The notes under the pieces were generated by a model, which saw nothing but the letters and a program-made list of their open reading frames with translations, was not told where the DNA came from and made no database searches. Below, piece after piece: positions 24,687-33,343 of a DNA stretch of 64,000 nt. A program made the position numbers and the translations under genes. How positions within the stretch are numbered: the stretch's first letter is position 1; each line of letters opens with the position of its first letter. This DNA is from Paenibacillus sedimenti. GTDB taxonomy: Bacteria > Bacillota > Bacilli > Paenibacillales > NBRC-103111. The stretch is taken from contig NZ_JACVVD010000007.1 in assembly GCF_014534655.1 (NCBI RefSeq), forward strand, positions 124,001 through 188,000, given 5' to 3'.

Positions 24687-25754
24687 TTAGTTCACAGCTG
24701 GAGCAGCAGCATCTGCTGGAGCACCACCTGCAGGACGTGTATGTTTGCTTTCCACGAATTTTTTAATGGAATCGGTCATTCCGTCTTTGATTTTGTTGAT
24801 CAGTTCATCTTCACTGATACCTTTAGCCGCAGCGATCTCGGCGATGGATTTGCCTTCTTGCAGCTGAGTTCTCAGTTCATCCTGTGTGATGCCCAGAATG
24901 GTTGTCAGAACTTCAGGGTTGCCGAATCTCATGCCGCCTGGGCCTCCATGGCCGCCGCGACGGCCGCCATCAAACCCGCCTACCGGGCCAGTGCTCTGAA
25001 CTTGCTTCGTGACTCGGTCGGAAAGACCGGACAACATTTTATCCGCTTGCTCTTGTGTCAGCTTGCCCGCTGTAACTTCAGCGTTAATCGCAGTCGTCTG
25101 AGCTGCAACCAATTTTTGTACGAGGTCGGCTTCACTTACACCCTTTTCTTGGGCAAATGCCGAGAGTGTTTTGCCCGCTTTCAACGCTTCTTCTACTGCG
25201 CTTTGCTCTACGCCCAGCGCCGCAGCCGCATGCTCCGCCAGTTTTCCTCCGCCGAAGCCTTTGCCGCCGCCATGGAATCCGCCTTTACCGCCAAAGCCAG
25301 CATGTTCAATTTGCTTCGTCAATTGATCGGATAGTCCGGCAATGGCTTTGTCAGCTTGCTCCTGCGTGATCTTTCCAGCCGTAACCTGAGCGTTAATGGC
25401 AGTCGTCTCAGCTGCGATTAATTTTTGCAAATAATCTGCTTTCGCTAAGCCCTTTTCTTCTGCAAAGGCTGCTAAGGATTTGCCTGCTTTTAGCGCTTCT
25501 TCAACCGCGCTTTGTTCTACGCCAAGAATCGTCGCTGTTTCTTTAATCACATTGCCGCCTAAGAAACGTCCACCGCGATCTCCGAATCCGCCACGGCCTT
25601 TGCCGTCTGCTTTTTGAACCGCTGTGCTGCTGGACACGGATGCCGAATCCGACGCCGCGAATGCATCATTATGTAATGCACCGACAAAGCCAACTCCAAG
25701 AACAAAAGACGCGATCATCGTGCTTGTAAGAATTTTTTTACCGATAGTTTTCAT
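24687..25754 (-). CDS. Exported helical-repeat protein with Gly-rich linkers
   Basis: A 355-residue exported protein with no recognised enzyme domain. The signal peptide ends near AFAASD. Two units of about 95 residues (about 65-155 and 172-262) share LGVEQSAVEEALKAGK(S/T)L(A/S)AFA(E/Q)EKG, then a TTAIN(A)-V-TAGK-TQEQADK helix pair; a third, shorter unit is at 285-335 (LGITQDELRTQLQEGKSIAEIAAAKG). The units are joined by Gly/His/Arg-rich stretches such as GGKGGFHGGGKGFGGGK. It lies next to the two-component system at 25952-28152 and its promoter carries six TTCAG repeats, so it is probably a strongly induced surface or stress protein. Confidence 0.88.
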   Translation of the reverse strand: MKTIGKKILTSTMIASFVLGVGFVGALHNDAFAASDSASVSSSTAVQKADGKGRGGFGDRGGRFLGGNVIKETATILGVEQSAVEEALKAGKSLAAFAEEKGLAKADYLQKLIAAETTAINAQVTAGKITQEQADKAIAGLSDQLTKQIEHAGFGGKGGFHGGGKGFGGGKLAEHAAAALGVEQSAVEEALKAGKTLSAFAQEKGVSEADLVQKLVAAQTTAINAEVTAGKLTQEQADKMLSGLSDRVTKQVQSTGPVGGFDGGRRGGHGGPGGMRFGNPEVLTTILGITQDELRTQLQEGKSIAEIAAAKGISEDELINKIKDGMTDSIKKFVESKHTRPAGGAPADAAAPAVN

Positions 25755-25804
25755 AGTTTGTTTCCACCTTTACCGTTTTATTTTGTTTGCTGCTTACAAA
25801 ACCA

Positions 25805-25880
25805 AGTATAGGCCCCTTACCTGAATTGCATCTGAGGATGAACTGAAGATTCGCTAAACATTACCTGAGAATTGGCTGAA
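25805..25880 (-). promoter_or_regulatory. Operator/promoter B: six 11-bp-spaced TTCAG repeats
   Basis: On the plus strand CTGAA, CTGAG, CTGAA, CTAAA, CTGAG, CTGAA begin at 25821, 25832, 25843, 25854, 25865 and 25876. Toward the repeat-protein gene they read as TTCAG-type direct repeats, ending 10 bp before the -10 box TATACT (25810-25805). No -35 box is seen at the proper distance. Confidence 0.87.
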
Positions 25881-25904
25881 GATGCCAGGGAGTGGAGGAG
25901 AGCG

Positions 25905-25948
25905 CAAAAAAGAGCCTCTCCCCGATACATCCATCGGGATAAGGCTCT
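25905..25948 (-). terminator. Terminator of the two-component operon
   Basis: On the minus strand AGAGCC and an inner CCCGAT/ATCGGG pair close a hairpin that ends in GGCTCTTTTTTGC directly after the kinase gene. Confidence 0.8.
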
Positions 25949-25951
25949 CTA

Positions 25952-27472
25952 TCACAAATCAGTGGGAAGTATCACGCGAAATAGGCTTCCTTCGCCAACT
26001 TGGCTCTCTACCGCTATAGTGCCGCCATGAAGCTCTACAATCGACCGGGTGATGGCGAGTCCCAACCCGGATCCGCCGCTCCTTCTTGTACGGGAGGTAT
26101 CGATCCGATAGAAGCGGTCGAACAAATGAGCCTGATGCTCGGGCGCAATTCCCGGCCCGTTGTCTTTCACAGCGATCTTCACGGCTTCTGCCGTATGTGC
26201 AAGCGAGATTTCAATCCGCCCCGTCTCCGCATTGGTATGCTGAACCGCGTTGTGGAACAAGTTCAGCACAACCTGCTTCATTTTATCGGCATCATACATG
26301 CACCGTGTCTGGGGTTCAAGCTCTAAGGACACTGTTCGTTCTCCCGCCAGCAATCGCAGCTGCGGCTCCATCTCGCGAAGCAGTTCATCCAGCGCGCCTT
26401 GCGATTTCTGGAAGGCGGGCGTCCGATCCAGCCGCGCGAGCAGCAGCAGGTCCTCGACCAGCTTGTTGATCCGCACGGATTCGCCGTGCATGCTCTTCAG
26501 CGCTTTTAGCAGCTGCTCGGGCTGATTATAGGCCCCGCGAAGCAGCACTTCCAGGAAGCCGTGAATCGAAGTCAGCGGCGTGCGAAGCTCATGAGACGCG
26601 TCGGCGGCGAAGCGGCGCATCTGCTCCTTGGCTTCTTTTTCAGCCTCGAAGGAGATCTCCAGCCTCTCCAGCATGCCGTTAAAAGAAGTAGCCAGTCGAT
26701 CGATCTCCATTTGCCCCTGATGCGCGGGAAAGCGTTCATTCAAGCTGCCCGCATCGATACGCTTCACCGTGTCTACCATATTGGACAGCGGCACTAGCGT
26801 TCTCCGTAACACCGGCAAAAATCCCAATAGTCCAACCACCAGAGCAAGCATGGATAGAAGCAGGAAGGTCAGCAGCTGACTGGTCAGCACATCATTAAGC
26901 GGTCCTGTACTAACGCTAGCTTGGATGATGGCCCGACTCTCTTGAGAGCGTTCCGGACCGCCTACCAGATGGAATACGATCATCTGCTCCTTGCCGCTGC
27001 TGTCCTTCATAATTCTATAGCCCAGCTTCGTTCTCGGTTTTGTTTTCAGTATCTCCGTGTATTCCTCGCTGGAAAGCTGCGGCGTGGAGAGCTCATTTTG
27101 CGATGTCAGCAGTTTAAAGGTTCTCTCCTCATCTATTATCGCAATCGATAATTCCGGAACCAGAATCCGCGGAAAATCGCCGTCCATGTTGTCTGTTCGT
27201 TCATTGCGCACGTTGTCCCGCCTCGGATAGAAAAGGTTCAACCCTTTATCAGGAAACTCCCCGGCGCGCTGCCAGACTTGAGGCGGAAGCGTTGTGAGCT
27301 GATTCTGTATCGTCTCCGCTTTATTTTTATACAAAAACTGCTGCATTAGAATAAATTGAAAAATACCAATCAATAGCAGTAAAGCAGACATGACCAGCAG
27401 CGATCGCGACAATAATTGAATCTTGAGCGAACCGATCACAAAAATCTCGGAAAATCGGCTCCGCTTCTTCAT
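25952..27472 (-). CDS. Sensor histidine kinase (HAMP, HisKA, HATPase)
   Basis: A 506-residue membrane kinase. Two transmembrane segments (about 15-45 and 190-215) enclose a 145-residue extracellular sensor. HAMP follows (about 215-270), then the H-box FAADASHELRTPLTSIHGF (His about 295), N-box NLFHNAVQHT, G1 DNGPGIAPEH and G2 GSGLGLAI. Its ATG overlaps the regulator stop (ATGA), so both are made together. The partner regulator lies directly upstream and the operon has its own TTCAG array. An adjacent exported protein and ApbE gene with the same operator suggest an envelope or redox stimulus. Confidence 0.95.
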   Translation of the reverse strand: MKKRSRFSEIFVIGSLKIQLLSRSLLVMSALLLLIGIFQFILMQQFLYKNKAETIQNQLTTLPPQVWQRAGEFPDKGLNLFYPRRDNVRNERTDNMDGDFPRILVPELSIAIIDEERTFKLLTSQNELSTPQLSSEEYTEILKTKPRTKLGYRIMKDSSGKEQMIVFHLVGGPERSQESRAIIQASVSTGPLNDVLTSQLLTFLLLSMLALVVGLLGFLPVLRRTLVPLSNMVDTVKRIDAGSLNERFPAHQGQMEIDRLATSFNGMLERLEISFEAEKEAKEQMRRFAADASHELRTPLTSIHGFLEVLLRGAYNQPEQLLKALKSMHGESVRINKLVEDLLLLARLDRTPAFQKSQGALDELLREMEPQLRLLAGERTVSLELEPQTRCMYDADKMKQVVLNLFHNAVQHTNAETGRIEISLAHTAEAVKIAVKDNGPGIAPEHQAHLFDRFYRIDTSRTRRSGGSGLGLAITRSIVELHGGTIAVESQVGEGSLFRVILPTDL

Positions 27473-28152
27473 GTCAAATCCATCCGATAGCCGGCTCCAC
27501 GAATCGTGCGGATCAGTTTATGTTCCTTATCGTTCAGCTTATCGCGCAAAGAACGGATATACACCTCGACGATATTCTCTTCCCCGCCGAAGTCATACCC
27601 CCACACCTTATCCAGGATCATCGTCTTGCTGAGCACAAGCCCGTGGTTAATCGCCATGAATTTAAGCAGCTCATATTCGGTTGGAGAAAGCTCCAGAACT
27701 CGGTCGTAGAGGCTGATTTCTTTGCGTCGGTCGTCCATACGCAGCGGACCGATCACCACCTCGCCGAACAAGTTCGGAAAATGATTGCGGATTCTCGCAT
27801 AGATGCGGGCGAGCAGCTCTTCGAAGCTGAACGGCTTGATCATGTAATCGTCTGCCCCCAGCGTAAGCCCCTTCACCCGGTCGTCGACTTCATCCTTGGC
27901 GGTCAGCATGATGACCGCGACATTCTCGGTTTTTTTAATCATCCGGCACACTTCGAATCCGTCCATGCCCGGCATCATCACGTCAAGAATCGCGATATGC
28001 GGCTGAAACTTATTGCAAATCGTAATGGCGCTAAGCCCATCCTGGGCCGTCATGACCTCGAAGCCTTCATTTTGCAAGCCGAGCTCCAGAAATTCCAGAA
28101 TATGAGGCTCGTCATCCACAAGCAATATTTTAATTCCTTTTAATTGGCGCAT
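27469..28152 (-). CDS. OmpR-family response regulator, partner of the kinase at 25952
   Basis: A 227-residue response regulator. Receiver: DDEP acidic pair, phospho-Asp in ILDVMMPGMDG, switch Thr in IMLTAKD, Lys in IKPFS. DNA-binding domain: LSPTEYELLKFMA and recognition helix region GEENIVEVYIRSLRDKL. The ATG at 28152 follows GGGAGG; the longer open frame to 28302 only covers the promoter and the neighbouring terminator. A four-copy TTCAG array lies 63-100 bp upstream, so this protein is the leading candidate for the regulator that reads these arrays and controls itself. Confidence 0.95.
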   Translation of the reverse strand: MRQLKGIKILLVDDEPHILEFLELGLQNEGFEVMTAQDGLSAITICNKFQPHIAILDVMMPGMDGFEVCRMIKKTENVAVIMLTAKDEVDDRVKGLTLGADDYMIKPFSFEELLARIYARIRNHFPNLFGEVVIGPLRMDDRRKEISLYDRVLELSPTEYELLKFMAINHGLVLSKTMILDKVWGYDFGGEENIVEVYIRSLRDKLNDKEHKLIRTIRGAGYRMDLT

Positions 28153-28197
28153 ATAGGTACTTCCTCCCGAATTTGATTCCTCACGCTTTCTACATTC

Positions 28198-28252
28198 ATT
28201 ATCCCATATCCTGCCTGAAAGCAATCTGAGCGTAACCTGAAGGATTCCTGAA
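28198..28252 (-). promoter_or_regulatory. Operator/promoter C: four 11-bp-spaced TTCAG repeats
   Basis: On the plus strand CTGAA, CTGAG, CTGAA, CTGAA begin at 28215, 28226, 28237 and 28248. Read toward the regulator gene they are TTCAG direct repeats ending 11 bp before GATAAT (28203-28198), the likely -10 box of the two-component operon. Confidence 0.85.
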
Positions 28253-28271
28253 TGTTGAGTGATGAAACAAC

Positions 28272-28295
28272 AAAAAAGACACCTCCACGGTGCCT
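28272..28295 (-). terminator. Terminator of the small HTH gene
   Basis: On the minus strand AGGCACC-GTGG-AGGTGTC (one G-T pair) is followed by TTTTTTG. It ends transcription from 28317-28544 just before operator C. Confidence 0.8.
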
Positions 28296-28316
28296 CAGAC
28301 AAGATCTATGCAAAAG

Positions 28317-28544
28317 TTAAGCTTTTGCAACGATTTCATCGATTTCGCTTTTCAATAAAAGGTACCTGTGGACGCTTCTAGCAATGGAAACTTTCGTTAG
28401 ATTGTTTTTATCCACATAGACTTTCATTTGATCTTTAGAGAGTCCCAGCAATTCTCCGGCTTCAGTTACCGTTAATACAACTTCATTACTCGTTGCATTG
28501 AAAGTTCTCTTCACTTTTTGATTCCAATCTTCAAATACTTGCAT
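28317..28544 (-). CDS. Small excisionase-like HTH protein
   Basis: A 75-residue protein with a helix-turn-helix of the HTH_17/excisionase type: VVLTVTEAGELLGLSKDQMKVYVDKNNLTKV, then a wing-like SIARSVHRYLLLKSEIDEIVAKA in which a Tyr-Leu-Leu-Leu strand precedes the final helix. Such proteins bind DNA as small accessory regulators, either of prophages or of chromosomal genes. No integrase or phage gene is near. An AAAGG site precedes the ATG and a clear terminator follows, so it is an independent gene. Target unknown. Confidence 0.75.
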   Translation of the reverse strand: MQVFEDWNQKVKRTFNATSNEVVLTVTEAGELLGLSKDQMKVYVDKNNLTKVSIARSVHRYLLLKSEIDEIVAKA

Positions 28545-28685
28545 GTTACCTACAACCTTTCTAATTCTTAATCAATGAACATTCATTGACTGAATCAATT
28601 AATTATACCACGAAGAAGTGTCCTTGCTTAAATTAGATTTCTGGTAATAAACAACAAAGGCCGGGCCCCATCGCGGATCCGACTT

Positions 28686-28739
28686 TTCAGTAATCTTTCA
28701 GCAAACAATCAAGTGAATCTCAGCTAACCTTTCTATAAT
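28686..28739 (+). promoter_or_regulatory. Operator/promoter D: TTCAG array with TATAAT
   Basis: TTCAG, TTCAG, ATCAA and CTCAG begin at 28686, 28697, 28708 and 28719, exactly 11 bp apart. The last ends 10 bp before a consensus -10 box TATAAT at 28734-28739, which lies 42 bp before the ApbE-like start codon. Confidence 0.87.
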
Positions 28740-28781
28740 AGAGCTCATAACTTAAGGTCGCGAAAGAAAAGAGGAACCCTT

Positions 28782-29381
28782 ATGGAGCCTATTACAGAAT
28801 CCTTTCATCCATTTCGCCTGCAAGCGATGCAAACGGATATTGAGCTGCTGCTGCGGTGCGAAGATAAGGATGCTTACTTCATTGAGCAAATGGCCATCGA
28901 TTGGTTTCATAGCGTGGAAAAGCGATTTAGCCTCCGTCTGGCCGATAGTGAGATCAACCTGCTCAACACATTGGCGGGTGAGACCTGCATGGTGTCTACG
29001 ATCATGTTGGAGGTGCTGTTTCTAGCTGAAACCTACCAGAAGGTGACCGATAGAAACTACAAGCCTCTCCTGCAAAACGGTGCGGTAAGAGCCCCTTCTA
29101 ATTCCCATCCGTTATTAACTTGGAAAGTTGACCCTCTGATGAAATCGATCCAGCTTCCTGATCATACGCGCATTGATCTTCATGGAATCGAAAAGAGTTG
29201 GTCCGTCAATAGGCTGGCCGACTATATGCAAAATACGATCGAACTTAAACAAGGTCTTATCGTGGCCGGAGGCGATATTACCGTATGGGGGCGCGCCTCA
29301 AAGCAGCTTGATCCTTGGGTGATCGGCCTTCAAAATCCATGGAACATTGACCACTACCACTTTCAGGACAAAGTGTCCTGA
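28782..29381 (+). CDS. ApbE-like FAD:protein FMN transferase, C-terminally truncated
   Basis: A 199-residue ApbE-family protein; full enzymes, which attach FMN to Thr of target proteins, have about 300-350 residues. Present: MQTDIELLL, WFHSVEKRFSLRLADSEINLLN and VAGGDITVWG. Missing: the C-terminal metal and FAD region with the Thr-Ser and HIIDP motifs, which I could not find in any frame downstream. The usual DLGGIAKG loop is DLHGIEKSW, losing conserved Gly and Ala. It is therefore probably inactive or repurposed, and could be a decaying gene. It still has an intact ribosome site and one of the best TTCAG promoters of the window. Confidence 0.75.
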   Translation: MEPITESFHPFRLQAMQTDIELLLRCEDKDAYFIEQMAIDWFHSVEKRFSLRLADSEINLLNTLAGETCMVSTIMLEVLFLAETYQKVTDRNYKPLLQNGAVRAPSNSHPLLTWKVDPLMKSIQLPDHTRIDLHGIEKSWSVNRLADYMQNTIELKQGLIVAGGDITVWGRASKQLDPWVIGLQNPWNIDHYHFQDKVS

Positions 29382-29505
29382 ATAATAGAAAAAAGCGATC
29401 GTGCCCAACCCGGGAGCTTCTTCTCTATCGGGGCCCCACTGTTTTGAACTAACCGCTGCTCATGCTATGATGGAGGAAAATACGCATGTAGGGGCAATTT
29501 GATAA

Positions 29506-30777
29506 ATGGACTATGATGTGATTGTGATTGGCGGCGGATCAGCCGGTCTGATGGCCAGCATAGCGGCCAGCGCAGAAGGAGCAAAGGTGCTGCTAGTCGA
29601 CAAAGGCGATAAGCTGGGGCGCAAACTCGGCATTTCCGGCGGGGGCCGCTGCAACGTAACAAACAATAAAGACCAGGACGAACTCATCAAAAATATTCCC
29701 GGCAATGGGCGCTTTCTGTACAGCGCATTCGCCAATTTTAACAATAAGGACATCATTGCTTTCTTTGAAAAACTTGGCATCCGCCTTAAAGAGGAAGATA
29801 ACGGCCGCATGTTCCCGGTCAGCGACAAGGCCAAAACTGTCGTAGACGCGCTGATCGGACAAGTGCGCCGCCAAGGCGTCGAGATCCGGACCAACAGCCC
29901 GGTCAAAAGAGTGCGCTATCAAGACGGGAGCGCCATCGGCATTCGCCTGCATTCAGGCGAAACGGTGTCCAGCGCCGCCGTCATCGTCGCTTCCGGCGGC
30001 TGCTCCGTACCGCAAACAGGCTCCACAGGCGACGGCTACGCCTGGGCGGAGGATGCGGGGCATACGATCACGCCGCTGTTCCCGACCGAGGTTCCGTTAA
30101 CCTCGAATGAGCCCTTCATCCGCAGCCGCGAGCTGCAGGGGCTTTCCTTGCGTGATGTGACGCTGTCCGTCTATAACGCCAAAGGGAAAGCCGTTATCGC
30201 CCACCGGGGCGATCTGCTTTTCACGCATTTCGGCTTGTCCGGCCCGATTGCGCTGCGCTGCAGCCAGTTCGTCGTGAAAGAGATCGCAAAATCCGAATGC
30301 AAGGAAGCGCTTCTCATCGTGGACCTCTTCCCGGATCAAAGCATGGACGAGGTCTACAACCAAAGCATGGCGCTCGCCAAGGCCGATAACAAAAAAGCGA
30401 TCAAGAACGTGCTCAAGAGCCTGTTGTCAGAACGTTTAATCCCCATTTTGCTAGTAAAGGCCGGCTTGAACGAGCAGCTGACTTACGATAACATCCCGAA
30501 GCAAAACTGGCTCGAATTGTGCAAACTGATCAAAGCCTTCCCCGTTGTCGTCAAAGGAACGCTCTCCTTGGAGGAAGCGTTCGTCACGGGCGGCGGCGTC
30601 TATCTCAAAGAAATCGATCCGGGCACGATGCAGTCCAAGCTGATGGACGGACTCTTTTTCTGCGGCGAGATTCTGGATATCCACGGGTATACGGGCGGCT
30701 ATAATATCACCGCAGCTTTCTCTACCGGCTATACGGCTGGCAAGTGTGCAGCTGAATTGGTTGGCGTAACGCGTTAA
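29506..30777 (+). CDS. BaiN/HI0933-family FAD-dependent oxidoreductase
   Basis: A 423-residue flavoprotein. The FAD-binding motif [12 protein letters not shown] is at residues 7-18, followed by the family signature [18 protein letters not shown] (about 44-61), the middle motif [15 protein letters not shown] and the C-terminal [23 protein letters not shown]. The family includes BaiN-type reductases and YhiN-like proteins of uncertain substrate. A distant AGGGG site precedes the ATG. It follows the truncated ApbE gene by 125 bp, but no operator of its own was seen; whether they are co-transcribed is unclear. Confidence 0.92.
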   Translation: MDYDVIVIGGGSAGLMASIAASAEGAKVLLVDKGDKLGRKLGISGGGRCNVTNNKDQDELIKNIPGNGRFLYSAFANFNNKDIIAFFEKLGIRLKEEDNGRMFPVSDKAKTVVDALIGQVRRQGVEIRTNSPVKRVRYQDGSAIGIRLHSGETVSSAAVIVASGGCSVPQTGSTGDGYAWAEDAGHTITPLFPTEVPLTSNEPFIRSRELQGLSLRDVTLSVYNAKGKAVIAHRGDLLFTHFGLSGPIALRCSQFVVKEIAKSECKEALLIVDLFPDQSMDEVYNQSMALAKADNKKAIKNVLKSLLSERLIPILLVKAGLNEQLTYDNIPKQNWLELCKLIKAFPVVVKGTLSLEEAFVTGGGVYLKEIDPGTMQSKLMDGLFFCGEILDIHGYTGGYNITAAFSTGYTAGKCAAELVGVTR

Positions 30778-30966
30778 ACGGCTAGGACACGCTGGAGAAG
30801 CGAGTACATGAGTGGTGAGCCGCGAGGCGATACTTAGCTCTTTGCATGGAGCTCATCCCCATGGTTGGTAACCAACTGCATTTAGTACAGTTAATTACGC
30901 CAATTTCGGCGAATTTCATTGGACAATTTCCAATAGAACCATACATATTCTCCTACACAGCAGCAA

Positions 30967-31006
30967 AAAACGGCCCCCCGCATCCACATGATGCAAGGGG
31001 CCGTTT
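30967..31006 (-). terminator. Terminator of the symporter gene
   Basis: On the minus strand AAACGGCCCC and GCAT arms pair with ATGC and GGGGGGCCGTTT, then TTTTGC. It lies directly after the stop codon at 31024. Confidence 0.85.
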
Positions 31007-31023
31007 ATCTATACGCTCTGCAA

Positions 31024-32379
31024 TTAAGCAGTTGCCAATTCGAGATCGTCTTCCTCGTCGCGGTCGAACGCTGCGCGGTCGAATTCGCCTTCGGATTCGG
31101 CAACAAGCAATGCCGTAACTGTCGTTCCTGTTGCATTGACTGCCGTACGACCCATGTCGATTAGCGCCTCAACGCCGAGCACAAGACCCATACCTTCGAT
31201 CGGCAGACCCAGTGCTGTAAGCACAACGGTTGTCGAGATTGCAGCTGGTCCCGGAACGCCGGCAACGCCGATGGAGGAGATAACAGCTACTAGAATCAGC
31301 AGCACATACTCGGATGCGCTCAGCTGAAGGTTATAAACCTTCGCCACGAAAATCGCTACAACCGCAGGCCATACCCCGCCGCAACCGTTAAAGTTCATCG
31401 TAGCGCCCAGCGGAGCCACGAAGCTGGCAATACGCGGAGATACGCGCAGACGTTTCGTAATGACTTCCAAGTTCACAGGCAGCGTCGCATAACTGCTTCG
31501 AGTTGTGAAAGCAACGGCGATCGTCGGATACGCCTTTTTAAAGAATTTGATCGGATTCACTTTAGCCACCAGAAGCACCAACCCGCCAAAGATAAGCACA
31601 AAATGAATGATCAGTGCAACGTAAGATGTTACGATGATTTTTGCTAGTGGAGCCAATGTGTCAAGACCGTATCTTGCCGCCATAGCCGCAATCAATGCGT
31701 ATACGCCGTAAGGAGTCAGACGAATTACATATTTGACAACCTGATGAACCACTTGCGTCGCGGAAGTAACGAATGCTTTAACCGGAGCGACGCTTTCAGG
31801 CTTTTTAGAGCCCACTTGTACAATCGCTACCCCAACGAAAAGCGCGAAGATCAGAACCGGTACGACTTTACCGTTCGCCATATCGCTAATCGGGTTAGAA
31901 GGCACCAAATCGAGAATAACTTGCGAGAATGTAGGAATTTCTCTAACTTTGAAATCTTTTGGAACCGCCTGCGCAATCCCGTTACCCGGATCAAAGGCCA
32001 GCGCAACCAGCAAACCGATTAATGCCGCGATACCCGTTGTTAGCAGAAACCAGCCGATCGTTTTAAGTCCCAACTTGCGCAGTTGGCCCATGCTGGACAA
32101 AGAAGCGATACTATTGATAACAAGAATAAGGACAAGAGGCATAACCAGCATTTTGATTAAATTGACATAAATACTTCCGATCGTGCTTACACTTTTAAAA
32201 TCAAAGTGAAGTTGATTCAAGAAAATCCCTGCAACCAATCCAAGACCTAAAGCGATAAAAACGCGGGAGCCGAAGCTGACCTTTTTTCTCGCCAAGAAGT
32301 ATAGAAAACCGATAATGACAATCGAGACGAGCAAGCTGACCCAGTTCGATTGAAAAGCAGTCACTAAGTTGTTTTTCAC
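31024..32379 (-). CDS. Sodium/proton dicarboxylate or cystine symporter (TcyP/DctA family)
   Basis: A 451-residue dicarboxylate/amino acid:cation symporter with eight membrane helices and re-entrant loops. Signature regions are IGSIYVNLIKMLVMPLVLILVINSIASL, AFTTRSSYATLPVNLEVI and the substrate-site motif GATMNFNGCGGVWPAVVAIFVAKV. The Gly-Cys-Gly form of this motif is typical of the L-cystine carrier TcyP. The C-terminal acidic tail (EGEFDRAAFDRDEEDDLELA) is cytoplasmic. I chose GTG 32379, 9 nt after AAGGAG, because the ATG at 32388 directly abuts that site. It is monocistronic. Confidence 0.9.
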   Translation of the reverse strand: MKNNLVTAFQSNWVSLLVSIVIIGFLYFLARKKVSFGSRVFIALGLGLVAGIFLNQLHFDFKSVSTIGSIYVNLIKMLVMPLVLILVINSIASLSSMGQLRKLGLKTIGWFLLTTGIAALIGLLVALAFDPGNGIAQAVPKDFKVREIPTFSQVILDLVPSNPISDMANGKVVPVLIFALFVGVAIVQVGSKKPESVAPVKAFVTSATQVVHQVVKYVIRLTPYGVYALIAAMAARYGLDTLAPLAKIIVTSYVALIIHFVLIFGGLVLLVAKVNPIKFFKKAYPTIAVAFTTRSSYATLPVNLEVITKRLRVSPRIASFVAPLGATMNFNGCGGVWPAVVAIFVAKVYNLQLSASEYVLLILVAVISSIGVAGVPGPAAISTTVVLTALGLPIEGMGLVLGVEALIDMGRTAVNATGTTVTALLVAESEGEFDRAAFDRDEEDDLELATA

Positions 32380-32480
32380 CAAAATCATCTCCTTAAATTC
32401 CAATGTTATTACTTGGTTTTATGGGATAAGAATATGACATCTGGTGTGAACTGTCAATGTTTTTTTCTTCTCATAATCTA

Positions 32481-32512
32481 AAGAGGCGAGCCTAACTGGC
32501 TGCGCCCCTTTT
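32481..32512. terminator. Terminator after uppP
   Basis: AGAGGCG-AGCC pairs with GGCT-GCGCCCCT, followed rightward by TTTTTT and leftward by TAGATT. It closes the Bce-DedA-UppP operon. Confidence 0.75.
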
Positions 32513-33343
32513 TTAAAAATAAAAAACATAGATGATCCCGGCTAACACAATCCGATAAATAGCGAACGGAACGAGTTTAATTCGGTTAATGAGCTTAAGG
32601 AAGAAGCGGATCGAGACTAACGCAAACACAAATGCACTCATAAATCCGACGATGAAGAACGGCAGTGCATCGAGTGTAAAGTACTCCCAGTTCTTTAGCA
32701 AAGATATGAAACTTGCACCGCCCATGATCGGAACGGCCATAATAAAGGTGAAATCGGCAGCTGCACGGTGACTCATCCCGAGCAAAACACCGCCGGAAAT
32801 CGTCGAACCTGATCGGGAGAATCCCGGCCATAGTGAGAAACATTGAATGAAACCGACGGACAACGCTTGTTTATAGGTGATTTGGTCCACTGTATGGACT
32901 TTAGGACTTTTAGCACCGAATCGATCGGCTATGATCATTAGAACGGCACCGAGCACTAACCCGATTAACACGGTCTCCGCCCTGAATAAATGTTCATCGA
33001 TATAATCTTCGAATAGAATCCCCAGTACGCCAGCAGGAATTAATCCTACGATCACATGGGCTAACTTCAAACTTCCCTGCCCACTGTCCATTCCATTGTG
33101 ACTTCGCCCAATTCCCAATAAGTTCATAAATCGGTCTCTGAATACAAAGACAACGGCTAAAATAGAACCTAGCTGAATGACCACTTTAAACGTATTTGCT
33201 ACATATTTCGTTAGAAATTGTTCGGACTTGAGCCACATATCATCCACGATCACCATGTGACCCGTAGACGAGACAGGAGCAAATTCGGTAAGCCCCTCGA
33301 CTATTCCTAATACAATCGCTTTTATGAGCTGAATGACATCCAA
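32513..33343 (-). CDS. uppP: Undecaprenyl-diphosphatase UppP (BacA family)
   Basis: A 276-residue membrane phosphatase that converts undecaprenyl pyrophosphate to the monophosphate outside the membrane; extra copies confer bacitracin resistance. Both catalytic motifs are present: EGLTEFAPVSSTGH (about 17-30) and PGFSRSGSTISGG (about 170-182). The start is TTG 33343, directly after the dedA stop codon (TAATTG), with AGGAGG 9 nt before it, so the genes are coupled. It is the last gene of the operon that begins with the Bce-type regulator, which places pyrophosphatase activity under control of antibiotic sensing. Confidence 0.95.
   Translation of the reverse strand: MDVIQLIKAIVLGIVEGLTEFAPVSSTGHMVIVDDMWLKSEQFLTKYVANTFKVVIQLGSILAVVFVFRDRFMNLLGIGRSHNGMDSGQGSLKLAHVIVGLIPAGVLGILFEDYIDEHLFRAETVLIGLVLGAVLMIIADRFGAKSPKVHTVDQITYKQALSVGFIQCFSLWPGFSRSGSTISGGVLLGMSHRAAADFTFIMAVPIMGGASFISLLKNWEYFTLDALPFFIVGFMSAFVFALVSIRFFLKLINRIKLVPFAIYRIVLAGIIYVFYF

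Noticed and set aside
28153-28302. Long N terminus of the response regulator
   Set aside because: It would be translated through the TTCAG operator and the terminator of the neighbouring gene, and the proper receiver starts at 28152.
28686-28739. Complete ApbE restored by a frameshift after 29381
   Set aside because: None of the three downstream frames to 29505 contains the C-terminal ApbE motifs.
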